In this document: in pieces, positions 33,798 to 42,621 of the stretch
Layout of the letters: every line of letters starts with the position of its first letter
Position numbering within the stretch: the stretch's first letter is position 1
Assembly: GCA_017478965.1 (NCBI GenBank)
Contig: JAFVCV010000039.1
Location: forward strand, 124,001 to 188,000
Direction: 5' to 3'
DNA: 64,000 nucleotides
From: Ruminococcus sp.
Lineage (GTDB): Bacteria > Bacillota > Clostridia > Oscillospirales > Ruminococcaceae
Translations under genes and position numbers: made by a program
The notes under the pieces: model-generated
Databases searched by the model: none
What the model saw: the letters and a program-made list of their open reading frames with translations, nothing else
Told to the model about the DNA's origin: nothing

Positions 33798-34961
33798 TTA
33801 TCCCAGCTCCTTGACTATCACATTTCCGTCGATGACCACCAGGCTGGGAGAAGCCATGACGTCGAAGGGGCTTTCGTCAAACATGACGAAATCTGCGTCC
33901 TTCCCCACTTCTATGGAGCCTACTCTGTCGAATATCCTGCCTATCTTGGCCGCATTGCGGGTTATGGAGCGAAGACCGTTATAAAAGCTCAGCCCGTTCT
34001 TCACCGCATAGCCTACCGATGCAGGCAGAAATTCTATCGGGACCTCGCTGTGGTCTGTGCATATAGCCACATCAAGTCCGTTGGCGGTGAGCACAGCGGC
34101 GTTGTCGGGGCTGAGATTAGCCATCTCAGGCTTGCATCGGTCGCAGATAATTGGCCCCACGATGCAGCTTGCGCTCTCATAGGCCAGCTCATCGGCAATG
34201 AGCCTGCCGTCTGTGCAGTGGACCAGGGTGTAGTCCAGGTTGAATTCGTTGGCTATCCTGACAGCGGTGAAGATATCGTCAGCCCGGTGGCAGTGAAAAT
34301 GGGCCGTGACCTCACGTCTGAGCACCGGCAGCAGAGCCTCCAGCTTTATGTCGTAGTCCGGCATATCGGCCTCCTCATTCTCTGCCCTGGTGATATCGCT
34401 GTTGTACCTGACAGCTTTCAGGAGCATCTCACGGATAGTGGCGGCCACCGCCATTCTTGTGCAGGGGCTCTGGTCCTTGTCCATATAGTTGAGCTTGGGA
34501 TTCTCGCCCAGAGCGAACTTCATCCCCACAGTCTTTATCAGCATCTTGTCCGCTCTTTTCCCTGCGGTCTTGAAGGCACTGATGTCTCCGGCGATGGGGT
34601 TGGCGGAACCGGGACAGATCAGCACGGAGGTGACTCCTGCCTGCCTGGCCTGCCTGAAGGAGTAGTCCATAGGATTGACCCCGTCGATTATCCTCAGCTG
34701 AGGTGTGCAGGGGTCGTATTCCTCATTGAGGTCCTCTCCCTCAACGCCTACGCCGGCGCTGGTAAGGCCCATGTGGGTCTGGGCATCGATAAAGCCGGGG
34801 TAAAGGGTCATGCCCTCGCCGTCGATATCGTCATCCCCCACGTTCTTGGGTATGCCGTGACTGACCTCGGTTATCTTGCCGTTCTCAAAAACGACATAGC
34901 CGTTGTCGATTATCTCTTCTTCCTCGTTCATGGTAAAGATCTTAACGTTCGTGATTTTCAT
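33798..34961 (-). CDS. Amidohydrolase family protein with altered metal site
   Basis: Metal-dependent hydrolase of 387 residues (imidazolonepropionase-like amidohydrolases). Composite-barrel beta strands come first, then GFIDAQTHMGLT, where the usual H-x-H is Gln61-Thr-His63, so the first metal histidine is missing. Later ligands are present: AHFHCHRADDI, LVHCTDG and AICTDHSEVP. DPCTPQLRIIDGVNPMD is typical of this subgroup. ATG 34961 with GGAGG 7 bases upstream. Upstream of rsmI in one unit. Substrate unknown; the His-to-Gln change may leave one metal or lower activity. Confidence 0.82.
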   Translation of the reverse strand: MKITNVKIFTMNEEEEIIDNGYVVFENGKITEVSHGIPKNVGDDDIDGEGMTLYPGFIDAQTHMGLTSAGVGVEGEDLNEEYDPCTPQLRIIDGVNPMDYSFRQARQAGVTSVLICPGSANPIAGDISAFKTAGKRADKMLIKTVGMKFALGENPKLNYMDKDQSPCTRMAVAATIREMLLKAVRYNSDITRAENEEADMPDYDIKLEALLPVLRREVTAHFHCHRADDIFTAVRIANEFNLDYTLVHCTDGRLIADELAYESASCIVGPIICDRCKPEMANLSPDNAAVLTANGLDVAICTDHSEVPIEFLPASVGYAVKNGLSFYNGLRSITRNAAKIGRIFDRVGSIEVGKDADFVMFDESPFDVMASPSLVVIDGNVIVKELG

Positions 34962-35033
34962 TTTTTCCTCCAGACTAGTATTTATGCCCCGTTCCCCTGA
35001 GACTCAGGGTCCCGCAGGCTGAGAACTGTTAGT

Positions 35034-35465
35034 TTAACAAAGCTCCGTATCTATAAGCTCTGCGGCTGCAAAGTCTCTGTCGGCCGGCACCGTCAGCACC
35101 CTGGCGTGGATATGTCCGCCGCCCTTTTCACAGTGAAACAGCAGACCCTGCCGGGTAGGCGACGGCCTTGGCCCGGGGTCAGGGAAAGGGTCAAAGGCTA
35201 TGAGCGCCGTGCAGTACACTGCATCTGAGCAGCTGACCATCAGTGAATGCTCGTCCGAGTCGTAATAGGAAAATCCATCTCCTCCTCTTATGCCCAGACC
35301 GATCTCTTCGCAGAAGTCTTCCGGCAGGTCAAGGCTGACAGTGTAAAGCTGTGCCTCATGGCCATTCCTGAAAATATACTTCTTACAGGAGTACCCTGCG
35401 CAGGCCGCTGCCCGTTTGGGCCAGACCTCTATCATGCCGAAGGGAGTTTCTATACCGCCATCCAT
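35034..35465 (-). CDS. Hypothetical protein
   Basis: Soluble protein of 143 residues (MDGGIETPFGMIEVWPKRAA...) without signal peptide or membrane helix. Cys and aromatic residues are frequent (CAGYSCKKYIF; CSDAVYCTAL). I do not recognise the family. The start is at ATG 35465 because AGGAGAGGTGAG precedes it; the longer frame to 35609 runs through the promoter region and is unlikely. Own promoter. Confidence 0.6.
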   Translation of the reverse strand: MDGGIETPFGMIEVWPKRAAACAGYSCKKYIFRNGHEAQLYTVSLDLPEDFCEEIGLGIRGGDGFSYYDSDEHSLMVSCSDAVYCTALIAFDPFPDPGPRPSPTRQGLLFHCEKGGGHIHARVLTVPADRDFAAAELIDTELC

Positions 35466-35502
35466 TTTCTCACCTCTCCTGTTCATATCGTACAATAAAA
35501 CT

Positions 35503-35531
35503 ATAATAACACATTTTTTCCATGTTTTCAA
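35503..35531 (-). promoter_or_regulatory. Promoter of the 35.0-kb hypothetical gene
   Basis: Minus strand: TTGAAA (35526-35531), 17 bases, TATTAT (35503-35508). Confidence 0.65.
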
Positions 35532-35614
35532 GTCCTGGTGGGAACTAAAGCAATAAAACCCGCCTTTAACGGGCGGGGAATTTTGGGAGAATGTTAAAAA
35601 ATTGGGCAAGGCTA

Positions 35615-35643
35615 TTGCAATTGACGGAAAAATAGGTTATAAT
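35615..35643 (+). promoter_or_regulatory. Promoter of the small membrane protein gene
   Basis: TTGCAA at 35615-35620, 17 bases, TATAAT at 35638-35643. Confidence 0.7.
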
Positions 35644-35689
35644 AATTAGGTTAAAGCAGACCTTTTAGATATTACGGAGATGACTAAAA

Positions 35690-36037
35690 ATGATACAGCT
35701 TTTCAGCGCAGGCAGCAATATGATGCAGAACGTATGCACTCCGCTGCCCTTTAAGATGCACGTAGGCTTTTGCATATTGGCCTCGGTGGTATATCTGATC
35801 CAGTTCTACAGGAAAGGCTCCTGGCATTATGTGATGCTGATGTTCGCCGCTGATGCTACCTTTGCCACACAGATCTATACTGAGGACTGGTTCATCGGAG
35901 TGCTGTTCGTGGTGGAGGCCATGCTGCTCATCGCAGCGGGGATACTTGCCCATAGGTACAATAAGAAGAACAAGCCGCCCAAGGCCGCCCCGGCAGGTAA
36001 CAGCGACCCTACGGGCGACGGCGCCTTCGACGATTGA
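35690..36037 (+). CDS. Small membrane protein of unknown function
   Basis: Protein of 115 residues with about three membrane helices (22-40, 46-62 and 67-88) and a soluble Lys/Pro/Asp-rich tail (KKNKPPKAAPAGNSDPTGDG). The family is not recognised. ACGGAGATGAC lies before the ATG. It has its own promoter and terminator. Confidence 0.6.
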   Translation: MIQLFSAGSNMMQNVCTPLPFKMHVGFCILASVVYLIQFYRKGSWHYVMLMFAADATFATQIYTEDWFIGVLFVVEAMLLIAAGILAHRYNKKNKPPKAAPAGNSDPTGDGAFDD

Positions 36038-36060
36038 ACCGGGGACGGACATAAGCCAAC

Positions 36061-36108
36061 GGCAGATCACCGTGCTGCTTTCGCAGGCGGATATCTGCCT
36101 TTTATTTT
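36061..36108 (+). terminator. Terminator of the small membrane protein gene
   Basis: GGCAGAT (36061-36067) pairs with ATCTGCC (36093-36099), followed by TTTTATTTT. Confidence 0.75.
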
Positions 36109-36144
36109 AGAACGATGTTTTCATGACAAGAATGGAGAACGGTA

Positions 36145-37113
36145 ATGAAGATAGTTATACTTGACAGCGAGACTGTCTCGAAGAACAACGATGTTTCTCT
36201 GGAGGGAATAACCTCCCAGGGGGAGAGCAGAGTGTTCGGGTTCACCCCCAACGATGAGGTCGCCTCAGCTATCGGGGACGCCGATGCGGTGATATGCAAC
36301 AAGTGCCTGATAACCGAGGAGGTCTTTCAGAGCTGCAAGAATTTGAAATATGTAGGACTTTTCGCCACCGGCTATAATAATGTGGACCTTCATGCCGCCG
36401 AACGGCATGGGGCCTGCGTCTGCAATGTGCCGGCATATTCCACCAATTCGGTGGCCCAGCACACTTTTGCCCTGATCCTGAATCATTTTTCCAAAATCAG
36501 GGAATATGCGGACATGGTAGATAAGGGCGGCTGGGTGAACTATAAGCTGTTCTCTAATTTCAGCCTGCCGAACTACGAGCTGGAAGGCATGACCCTTGGC
36601 GTGATCGGCTACGGCGACATAGGCAGGAGGGTGGCCGCACTTGGTCAGGCCTTTGGCATGAGGGTCGTGACCTTTACCCGGTCCCCTCAGAAAATCGGCC
36701 CGAAGGACGGAGTCAGGGCCGTGAGCCTTGAGGAGCTTCTGAGGGAGTCCGACGTGGTAACTGTCCACTGTCCCCTGACGGAGGAGACTAAGGAGCTCAT
36801 AAACAAAGACGCCCTGAATAAAATGAAGTCTACAGCCTATTTTGTCAACACCGCCCGTGGCGGCATAATGAACGAGCACGACCTGGCTGAGGCTCTGAAC
36901 AGCGGCACTATCGCCGGCGCAGGCATCGACTGTCTGACCTATGAGCCTATGCGTGAGGACTGTGAGCTGAGAGGGGCGAAGAACTGCACCATCACTCCTC
37001 ATATCGCCTGGGCGCCCTTGCAGACCAGGGTGAGACTTCTTGGCGTAGTGGCAGAAAACCTCAGACAGTGGGCCAAGGGTACCCCGCAGAACGTGGTTGA
37101 CCGTGGTCACTGA
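36145..37113 (+). CDS. D-isomer-specific 2-hydroxyacid dehydrogenase
   Basis: NAD(P)-dependent dehydrogenase of 322 residues acting on a D-2-hydroxyacid such as glycerate or hydroxypyruvate. The nucleotide loop is GVIGYGDIGRRVAALGQAFG; the catalytic trio is visible as Arg in NTARGG, Glu in YEPMRED and His in TPHIAWAP. VDGLF-like N-terminal pattern LKYVGLFATGYNNVDLHAA. Full length. It ends 7 bases inside the convergent symporter gene. Substrate choice (glycerate-like) is inference. Confidence 0.9.
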   Translation: MKIVILDSETVSKNNDVSLEGITSQGESRVFGFTPNDEVASAIGDADAVICNKCLITEEVFQSCKNLKYVGLFATGYNNVDLHAAERHGACVCNVPAYSTNSVAQHTFALILNHFSKIREYADMVDKGGWVNYKLFSNFSLPNYELEGMTLGVIGYGDIGRRVAALGQAFGMRVVTFTRSPQKIGPKDGVRAVSLEELLRESDVVTVHCPLTEETKELINKDALNKMKSTAYFVNTARGGIMNEHDLAEALNSGTIAGAGIDCLTYEPMREDCELRGAKNCTITPHIAWAPLQTRVRLLGVVAENLRQWAKGTPQNVVDRGH

Positions 37114-38420
37114 CAGGCGCTGTCTGAAAAGGGCTTTTTTATGCGGGAGGAGAAGCATAGCAGGGCGGCCATATTAGGCAGGGCCATAAGGGCGTTGAAA
37201 ACGTCGCTGACAGCCCATATCAGCTCCGGACTGTATAATGCCCCCGCATAGACGCATATAATATAGATAAAGCTGTAAAGCGACTCCTTGCCCCCGGTCA
37301 GGTAAGAGAAGGCCTTTGAGCCTATGCAGGACCAGCCGGCTATGGTGGCAAGGGCAAAAAGGGTAAGGCTCAGGGAGATGAAGACTCTGCCTGCCGGACC
37401 GAGAACAGCACCGTAGGCGGCCTGTGCGCAGTCCATGTCAAGGGGGACCCCGCTGACAAGGACCACCATGGCGGTGAGGGTGCAGATGACCACGGTGTCG
37501 ATGAAGATCTCAGCCATGGACATTATGCCTACAGAACGCTCCGGATCCCTCAGGGCCTGGGCGCAGTCACAGTGGACGGCGGGGGAGGAGCCCAGACCCG
37601 CTTCGTTGGAAAAGGCGCCTCTGCGAAGGCCTTCTATGCAGGCGGTGCCTATCAGCCCTCCGGCGGCGCTGCGGGGACTGAAGGCGCAGGAGAATACAGA
37701 ACCAAGGGCCTTTATCAGTGCCGTGGGACTGCAAATAAGGATCAGCAGGGAACCGAGTACGAAGACCAGGGCCGTAAAGGGCAGGAGCTTTTCGCAGAGT
37801 CTCTGGGCGCTGCCGGTCCCCATGAGGGCGGCGGCAGTGAAGATAAGTATTATCAAAGCTCCGGCGCTTCCAGGTAGTCCAAGGCCGTTTTTCATGGCGG
37901 CGGCTCCGGTGCTGGACTGGACCATGCTGCCCATCCCCAGGGAGGAAAGCACGGTGAAAAGGGCATAGGCTTTGGAGAGCGTCCGGCCCTTGGGCAAGGC
38001 GCTTATGTAGGCGTAGGCTCCGCCGGGGGCGCTCTTTTCAGATGAAAACTGAACTGCCAGACAATTCTCGCAGTAGGAAAGAGCCATTCCTATAAGGGCG
38101 CTTATCCACATCCAGAACAGGGCGCCGGGACCACCGACAGCCAGGGCAGCCCCGGCGCCGGCTACAGAGCCTGTGCCTACCGCTGCGGCAAGAGAGGTGG
38201 AAAAGGCCCGGAAAGGGCTTTGTCCTCCGGGACTGCTGCTGTTTTTCAGAGTGTCAAGGGTGGAAAGGGCTATCCTTTTCAGCCTTAGCTGAGGAAAACT
38301 GAGCCGAATGCTCAGATAAAGCCCGCCGGCCAGAAACAGCACCAGCACCGGTCCGCCCCACAGCACGGAGCTAAGTCGGCGCAAAGCCTTTAAAATATCA
38401 GCGTTCAAAGTATTTACCAT
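37107..38420 (-). CDS. Sodium:alanine symporter (AGCS) family protein
   Basis: Amino-acid/Na+ symporter of 437 residues with about ten membrane helices. Family marks are the early GTGSVAGAGAALAVGGPGALFWMW stretch (cut here to the recognisable part GTGSVAGAGAALAVGGPG), SYCENCLAV, GGAYAYI and EAGLGSSPAVHCDC. ATG 38420 is chosen: AAGGAAG lies 8 bases upstream and the longer open frame upstream is not coding-like. The 3' end overlaps the dehydrogenase by 7 bases, tail to tail. Confidence 0.88.
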   Translation of the reverse strand: MVNTLNADILKALRRLSSVLWGGPVLVLFLAGGLYLSIRLSFPQLRLKRIALSTLDTLKNSSSPGGQSPFRAFSTSLAAAVGTGSVAGAGAALAVGGPGALFWMWISALIGMALSYCENCLAVQFSSEKSAPGGAYAYISALPKGRTLSKAYALFTVLSSLGMGSMVQSSTGAAAMKNGLGLPGSAGALIILIFTAAALMGTGSAQRLCEKLLPFTALVFVLGSLLILICSPTALIKALGSVFSCAFSPRSAAGGLIGTACIEGLRRGAFSNEAGLGSSPAVHCDCAQALRDPERSVGIMSMAEIFIDTVVICTLTAMVVLVSGVPLDMDCAQAAYGAVLGPAGRVFISLSLTLFALATIAGWSCIGSKAFSYLTGGKESLYSFIYIICVYAGALYSPELIWAVSDVFNALMALPNMAALLCFSSRIKKPFSDSACQ

Positions 38421-38567
38421 GTGCATCTTCCTTTGTCTGTGATCTTTCATGTTGTCCGATAGCATTATATGAGAGCCTGTACACAAAAATAACAGGCAAA
38501 GGAAAATACACACCGTCCGCAGGAAGGACGATACGGTATCTGACCGTTGCCCACGGGGCAGAAGGGA

Positions 38568-39050
38568 GTGAGAGGGATAAAGATATACAAGCTGTCGAAA
38601 AGGCCGCTGGTGCTCATATATCTGCTGCTGGGCGGCGCACTTCTGCTGATAAGATATGCTCTGGACCTTATCACCTGGCTGCTGGACAGATATCTGCACT
38701 ACAATAATTTTGCGGACTACTATGTGCTGCTGCCTGTGTGGGTCATAACGGCCACCTTTGCTGTGCTGGTGCTGCCGTTTTATTTCCATAAGGCCAGGTT
38801 CACGGTGTCCGCCAAGGAGATAACCGCAAAGGGAGGGCTTTTCTTTACCTCGAAGCAGTTCATGCTGACCTCATCGGTCATGTCGGTGACTACGGTCATG
38901 ATGCCTTTAGGGCGATTTACAGGCATGAATTTTCTGATACTCAACGCCCTTGGCTCCAGGCTGCTGATCCCGTTCCTGTCCAGGAAGGACGCAGAGGAGA
39001 TCGCTGACATCGTCAACGGCTCCATAAGAAAACGGGGTGATGGAAGATGA
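38568..39050 (+). CDS. PH-domain (bPH2) membrane protein, YdbS-like
   Basis: Protein of about 160 residues with two membrane helices (about 12-30 and 45-65) and a C-terminal bacterial PH domain (FTVSAKEITAKGGLFFTSKQ). With the next gene it forms the YdbS/YdbT pair, linked in Bacillus to tolerance of antimicrobial peptides. GTG 38568 is the formal start, but AAGGGAG (38562-38568) is best placed for the in-frame ATA at 38577. The end overlaps the next ATG (ATGA). Confidence 0.75.
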   Translation: MRGIKIYKLSKRPLVLIYLLLGGALLLIRYALDLITWLLDRYLHYNNFADYYVLLPVWVITATFAVLVLPFYFHKARFTVSAKEITAKGGLFFTSKQFMLTSSVMSVTTVMMPLGRFTGMNFLILNALGSRLLIPFLSRKDAEEIADIVNGSIRKRGDGR

Positions 39051-40588
39051 ACTCAGAGACCTCTGCAAAGGGCATAAGGGGATTTTTCCGGCGAAGGCAG
39101 CACCCTGTCAAAATAATACAGTATATCGCCAAGTATCTATGGCTGATGCTCATACCTCTGGCTAAATATCTTATCGCCGATCACTTCAATTTCGAGACCT
39201 GGCTAAGGACCAACTGGGTGGACATACTGACACTTTCGGTCGTGGTGGGATACGGTATACTGCGGTGGGCATTTATCTATTTTGATATCGAGGACGACAG
39301 CATAATCGCCCACACAGGTTATTTCGGCATCGAGCGGACAAGGGTCTATTTCAGCGAGATGTCTACCATGTCACTGTGCCAGGGATATCTTTACCGGCTC
39401 ATCGGCGCCTGCACTATCTATATCGACACCGACGCCAAGAGCATTCAGAGCGCTGACATAAGGCTCGATGTAAGCTCCAAGCAGGCCTTTTATATCTATG
39501 GCCTTGCCACGGCAAAGTGTGCAGAAAAGCCTAAGTATATCTTCAATTCCCAGAAAAGCAGCCTTATTATTTTCTCGCTGCTGTTCTCATCCACTCTGTC
39601 GGGTATGCTGCTGACACTGACCTTTATCTACGAGGCCTACCGCATTGTTGGAAGAGAGCTGGAGGAGGAGTTTATCCAGAGGGTAAACCAGACCCTGGAA
39701 AAGCTGGCGGTCCATATACCCAAGTATCTGCTCATTGCGGCGGCAGTGGTGGCGGGCAGCTGGCTTGTGAGCTTTCTGTCAAATCTGCTGCGTCACTGGA
39801 ATTTCAGCTGCACAAGGTGTGCGGATATGCTCCTTGTCAGCAGCGGCAAGGGTACCAAGCGCCGTCACGTTATCATGCGGGACAGGATAAATTTCATCGA
39901 CTACCAGCAGTCCATGCTGATGAGGATATTCGGCATCTGTATGGTGTCGGCCCAGTGTACGGGCTACGGGAAGAGAAGGCTTGAGATATCGGCACTGGTG
40001 CCGATAACCACCGTGGCAAGAGCAGAGACTTCTATCAGGCTGCTGATGCCCGATACTCCCACTGGCATGAAGGCGGGGGTCCGCACCGGCAAGGGGGACC
40101 TGCTGAGATATACCAGAGAGCCGATGCTCGGCTGTCTTATCCCATTCGTGGCCTATAAGCTCCTTTGCCGGTATATCCCGGCATTTGAGGGCCTGGTGAA
40201 GGCTATACCCGACTGGCAGGAGAGTCTGAGGAACCTGGCGGGCCTGTCGGTCATTCCGCTGGTGTGGCTGACGGTGGTGAAGGCCTCGGCGGCTTTTACC
40301 ACTTCTGTGGGCTTTGAGAACGGCTGCTGTATGCTTTGCTACTGCAAGTTTTTCAGATTTCACCGGGCTGTGGTGAGTCTCGACAGGATAAGCAAGATAA
40401 CAGTGACCCAGAATCCTTTCCAGCGCTTTCTCAACGGCACCTGCCATCTGAGGGTCTACACCAGCACCGAGAACCGCAGCTGCCATAAGATAAGGTGGCT
40501 CAACTATGAAAGGCTGATGAAGGCCCTGGAGGAGAACGGGCTTTCCCCCGCAGAGGAGAGTGGGGAAACGGTCCCAGCGGCCGAATAA
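39047..40588 (+). CDS. Multi-PH-domain membrane protein, YdbT-like
   Basis: Protein of 513 residues. Membrane helix pairs occur at about 30-75, 180-250 and 360-400, each followed by a bPH2-type beta domain (DIEDDSIIAHTGYFGIERTR; CADMLLVSSGKGTKRRHVIM; VGFENGCCMLCYCKFFRFHR). This three-fold layout is the YdbT architecture. It starts within the preceding stop codon and is translationally coupled. Likely forms a membrane complex with the YdbS-like protein. Confidence 0.8.
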   Translation: MNSETSAKGIRGFFRRRQHPVKIIQYIAKYLWLMLIPLAKYLIADHFNFETWLRTNWVDILTLSVVVGYGILRWAFIYFDIEDDSIIAHTGYFGIERTRVYFSEMSTMSLCQGYLYRLIGACTIYIDTDAKSIQSADIRLDVSSKQAFYIYGLATAKCAEKPKYIFNSQKSSLIIFSLLFSSTLSGMLLTLTFIYEAYRIVGRELEEEFIQRVNQTLEKLAVHIPKYLLIAAAVVAGSWLVSFLSNLLRHWNFSCTRCADMLLVSSGKGTKRRHVIMRDRINFIDYQQSMLMRIFGICMVSAQCTGYGKRRLEISALVPITTVARAETSIRLLMPDTPTGMKAGVRTGKGDLLRYTREPMLGCLIPFVAYKLLCRYIPAFEGLVKAIPDWQESLRNLAGLSVIPLVWLTVVKASAAFTTSVGFENGCCMLCYCKFFRFHRAVVSLDRISKITVTQNPFQRFLNGTCHLRVYTSTENRSCHKIRWLNYERLMKALEENGLSPAEESGETVPAAE

Positions 40589-40606
40589 AAACAGGCAGGG
40601 GACCTG

Positions 40607-40635
40607 TTGACAAAGGGCGGTTTTTGGGTTAAAAT
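40607..40635 (+). promoter_or_regulatory. Promoter of punA
   Basis: TTGACA at 40607-40612, 17 bases, TAAAAT at 40630-40635. Confidence 0.8.
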
Positions 40636-40703
40636 ATTAAATGCAGATACTGTTTATGTCAGGCTCATGACAGTTCTATTTTTGATCGGTAAGGAGCGTT
40701 TCT

Positions 40704-41549
40704 ATGAAAGATACATCATCGTATAAAAGGCTGGAAAAATGTTTCAGAGCAGTCCGTGATAAGACCGGCATGGTGCCCAAGGCAGCCCTGGTGCTAGGCT
40801 CCGGCCTGGGGGCCTTCGCAGACGAGATCGAGACTGAGGCCGTGGTGGATTACAGCGAGATAGAGGGATTTCCTCAGTCCACAGTGCCGGGGCATAAGGG
40901 CAGATTTGTTTTCGGCTATGTGGGAAAGTCACGGGTCCCGACGGTCATCATGCAGGGCAGGGTCCATTACTACGAGGGCTACAGTATGGAGGACGTGGTG
41001 CTGCCCGCAAGGCTTATGGCTATGCTGGGGGCAAAGGTGCTTTTTCTTACCAACGCCTCCGGGGGCATAAACTCCGGCTTTTCGGCAGGAGACTTCATGC
41101 TTGTCAGGGACCATATCTCCAGCTTTGTGCCTAACCCTCTTATCGGGCCGAACATAGATGAGCTGGGTACCAGGTTCCCGGATATGAGCCATGTTTACGA
41201 CGAAGAGCTTTGCGCTATCGTAAGAAACTGCGCAGAGGACCTGGGCATCGGTCTGAAGGAGGGCGTATATGTCCAGCTTACCGGACCCAGCTTTGAGTCT
41301 CCGGCGGAGATAAGGATGTTAAGGACCCTTGGGGCGGACGCTGTGGGAATGTCCACGGTCTGCGAGGCCATAGCCGCCAACCATATGGGAATGAGGATAT
41401 GCGCTGTGTCCTGCGTGGCAAATCTTGCGGCAGGCATGAAGGACGAGCCGCTGACCCATGAAGAGGTCCAGGCTGCTGCCGACAAAGCAGCGCCGCTTTT
41501 CAAAAAGCTTATCGGGACATCTATAGAAAGGATAGCGGAGGTGCTTTGA
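40704..41549 (+). CDS. punA: Purine nucleoside phosphorylase (family 2)
   Basis: Trimeric-type PNP of 281 residues that phosphorolyses guanosine/inosine and deoxy forms to base plus ribose 1-phosphate. Visible are the phosphate loop GSGLGAFADEI, VPGHKGRFVFGYVG, MQGRVHYYEGY, TNASGGINSGF and LTGPSFESPAEIRMLRTLGAD VGMS-type segments (guanine-binding Glu in the FESPAE part). AAGGAG before the ATG. It ends directly against an XRE regulator gene. Confidence 0.93.
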   Translation: MKDTSSYKRLEKCFRAVRDKTGMVPKAALVLGSGLGAFADEIETEAVVDYSEIEGFPQSTVPGHKGRFVFGYVGKSRVPTVIMQGRVHYYEGYSMEDVVLPARLMAMLGAKVLFLTNASGGINSGFSAGDFMLVRDHISSFVPNPLIGPNIDELGTRFPDMSHVYDEELCAIVRNCAEDLGIGLKEGVYVQLTGPSFESPAEIRMLRTLGADAVGMSTVCEAIAANHMGMRICAVSCVANLAAGMKDEPLTHEEVQAAADKAAPLFKKLIGTSIERIAEVL

Positions 41550-41957
41550 ATGAACATAGGCGAAAAGCTGTCGTTTTTACGCAGCAAGAACGGCGTTTCA
41601 CAGGAGACTCTGGCGGACGCTTTAGGTATAAGCCGGCAGACCGTGTCCAAGTGGGAGCTGGGCCAGTCGGTGCCGGACGCTGAGAACGTTGTGGCTCTCA
41701 GCGACTATTTCAAGGTCTCTACGGACTTTCTGCTAAAGGACCTCAGTCCTGTGTCGGAGGAAAAGAATCTTGACAGGATAGTCATAGAGTTCTTAAACTC
41801 CGCCTCGGACCTTGACAAGATATCCAAGGAGCTGGTGGACATCGCCAGGGACGGCATAGTGGACGAGGAGGAAAAGCTGAGGCTTTACGACATGATAAAG
41901 ACCGTTGACGAGATAATCCCGGCCATAAGCGAGATAAAGAGCCTGCTTGATATGTAG
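41550..41957 (+). CDS. XRE-family transcriptional regulator
   Basis: Regulator of 135 residues with a Cro/CI helix-turn-helix at about 8-60 (FLRSKNGVSQETLADALGIS, RQTVSKWELGQSVPD) and a helical C-terminal domain that likely dimerises. The ATG follows the punA stop at once, with GGAGGT upstream inside punA. Co-transcription with punA suggests a link to nucleoside salvage (inference). Confidence 0.9.
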   Translation: MNIGEKLSFLRSKNGVSQETLADALGISRQTVSKWELGQSVPDAENVVALSDYFKVSTDFLLKDLSPVSEEKNLDRIVIEFLNSASDLDKISKELVDIARDGIVDEEEKLRLYDMIKTVDEIIPAISEIKSLLDM

Positions 41958-41965
41958 ATACAGCA

Positions 41966-41993
41966 ATGCCCGCATAATGCGGGCATTTTTTTG
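41966..41993 (+). terminator. Terminator of punA-XRE
   Basis: ATGCCCGC / GCGGGCAT stem with short loop, then T7. Confidence 0.92.
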
Positions 41994-42032
41994 CAAGCTG
42001 TGCATTCAGTTGTGTAAGGTGTGCAAAGGCTA

Positions 42033-42061
42033 TTGCTTTTTCTGGCCGGGCAGGTTATAAT
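42033..42061 (+). promoter_or_regulatory. Promoter of the LytTR gene
   Basis: TTGCTT at 42033-42038, 17 bases, TATAAT at 42056-42061. Confidence 0.65.
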
Positions 42062-42162
42062 ATGACCATGATAGGAACTATCAGAAATGTCATGACAAGG
42101 ACGATACCGGGACAGCTGCCCGGTGGATGCGGAGAATAAGAGAAACTATGTGAGGTGGACCA

Positions 42163-42609
42163 ATGAAGATAAAGCTGATGGTCAGCGAGGAGAGCTACAG
42201 CGCTCTTGCGGCTGAGCTGACGGGAATGGGCTTTGAGATCGATGACAGCGCAGAGCTGATACTGTCGCAGAAAAACGTTTATGTTGGATACCTGATCGGC
42301 AGACTGGGAGATGAGATATTCCGTCTGCGGACCTCGGAGATAACCTATATAGAGAGCTTTTCTCACGACGTCATCGCTCACTGCGGCGGGGGCGAGTACA
42401 GGCTCAGCGAGAGACTGAGAAGGCTGGAGGAGATACTTGACCCCAAGGAATTCATACGGGTCAGCAACTCGGTCATCGTCTCGGCGGGACATATAAAGAG
42501 CATAAAGCCCGCTCTTACCCAGAAGTTTATCCTTACCCTGGAGGACGGGGCTAAGGTAGACGTCACCAGGACCTATTACTACATCTTCAAGGAATTCATC
42601 GGTATTTAA
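42163..42609 (+). CDS. LytTR-domain DNA-binding regulator
   Basis: Protein of 148 residues. The C-terminal 95 residues form a LytTR domain (IFRLRTSEITYIESFSHDVI, EEILDPKEFIRVSNSVIVS, IKSIKPALTQKFILTLEDG). The N-terminal 50 residues are not a receiver domain. This is the short stand-alone form usually paired with a membrane protein, and a membrane protein follows 12 bases downstream. GAGGTGG ribosome site. Confidence 0.9.
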   Translation: MKIKLMVSEESYSALAAELTGMGFEIDDSAELILSQKNVYVGYLIGRLGDEIFRLRTSEITYIESFSHDVIAHCGGGEYRLSERLRRLEEILDPKEFIRVSNSVIVSAGHIKSIKPALTQKFILTLEDGAKVDVTRTYYYIFKEFIGI

Positions 42610-42621
42610 GGAGGGAGCAAC

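Noticed and set aside
33747-35000. A 417-codon plus-strand frame opposite the amidohydrolase
   Set aside because: It is the reverse of a gene with clear hydrolase motifs.
35551-35582. Terminator in the 35.5-kb gap
   Set aside because: The CCCGCC/GGCGGG stem is short and has only weak T-runs on either strand, and lies upstream of both promoters.
38421-38789. N-terminal extension of the symporter frame
   Set aside because: The extension is Gln/His-rich and overlaps the YdbS-like gene; a good ribosome site marks 38420.
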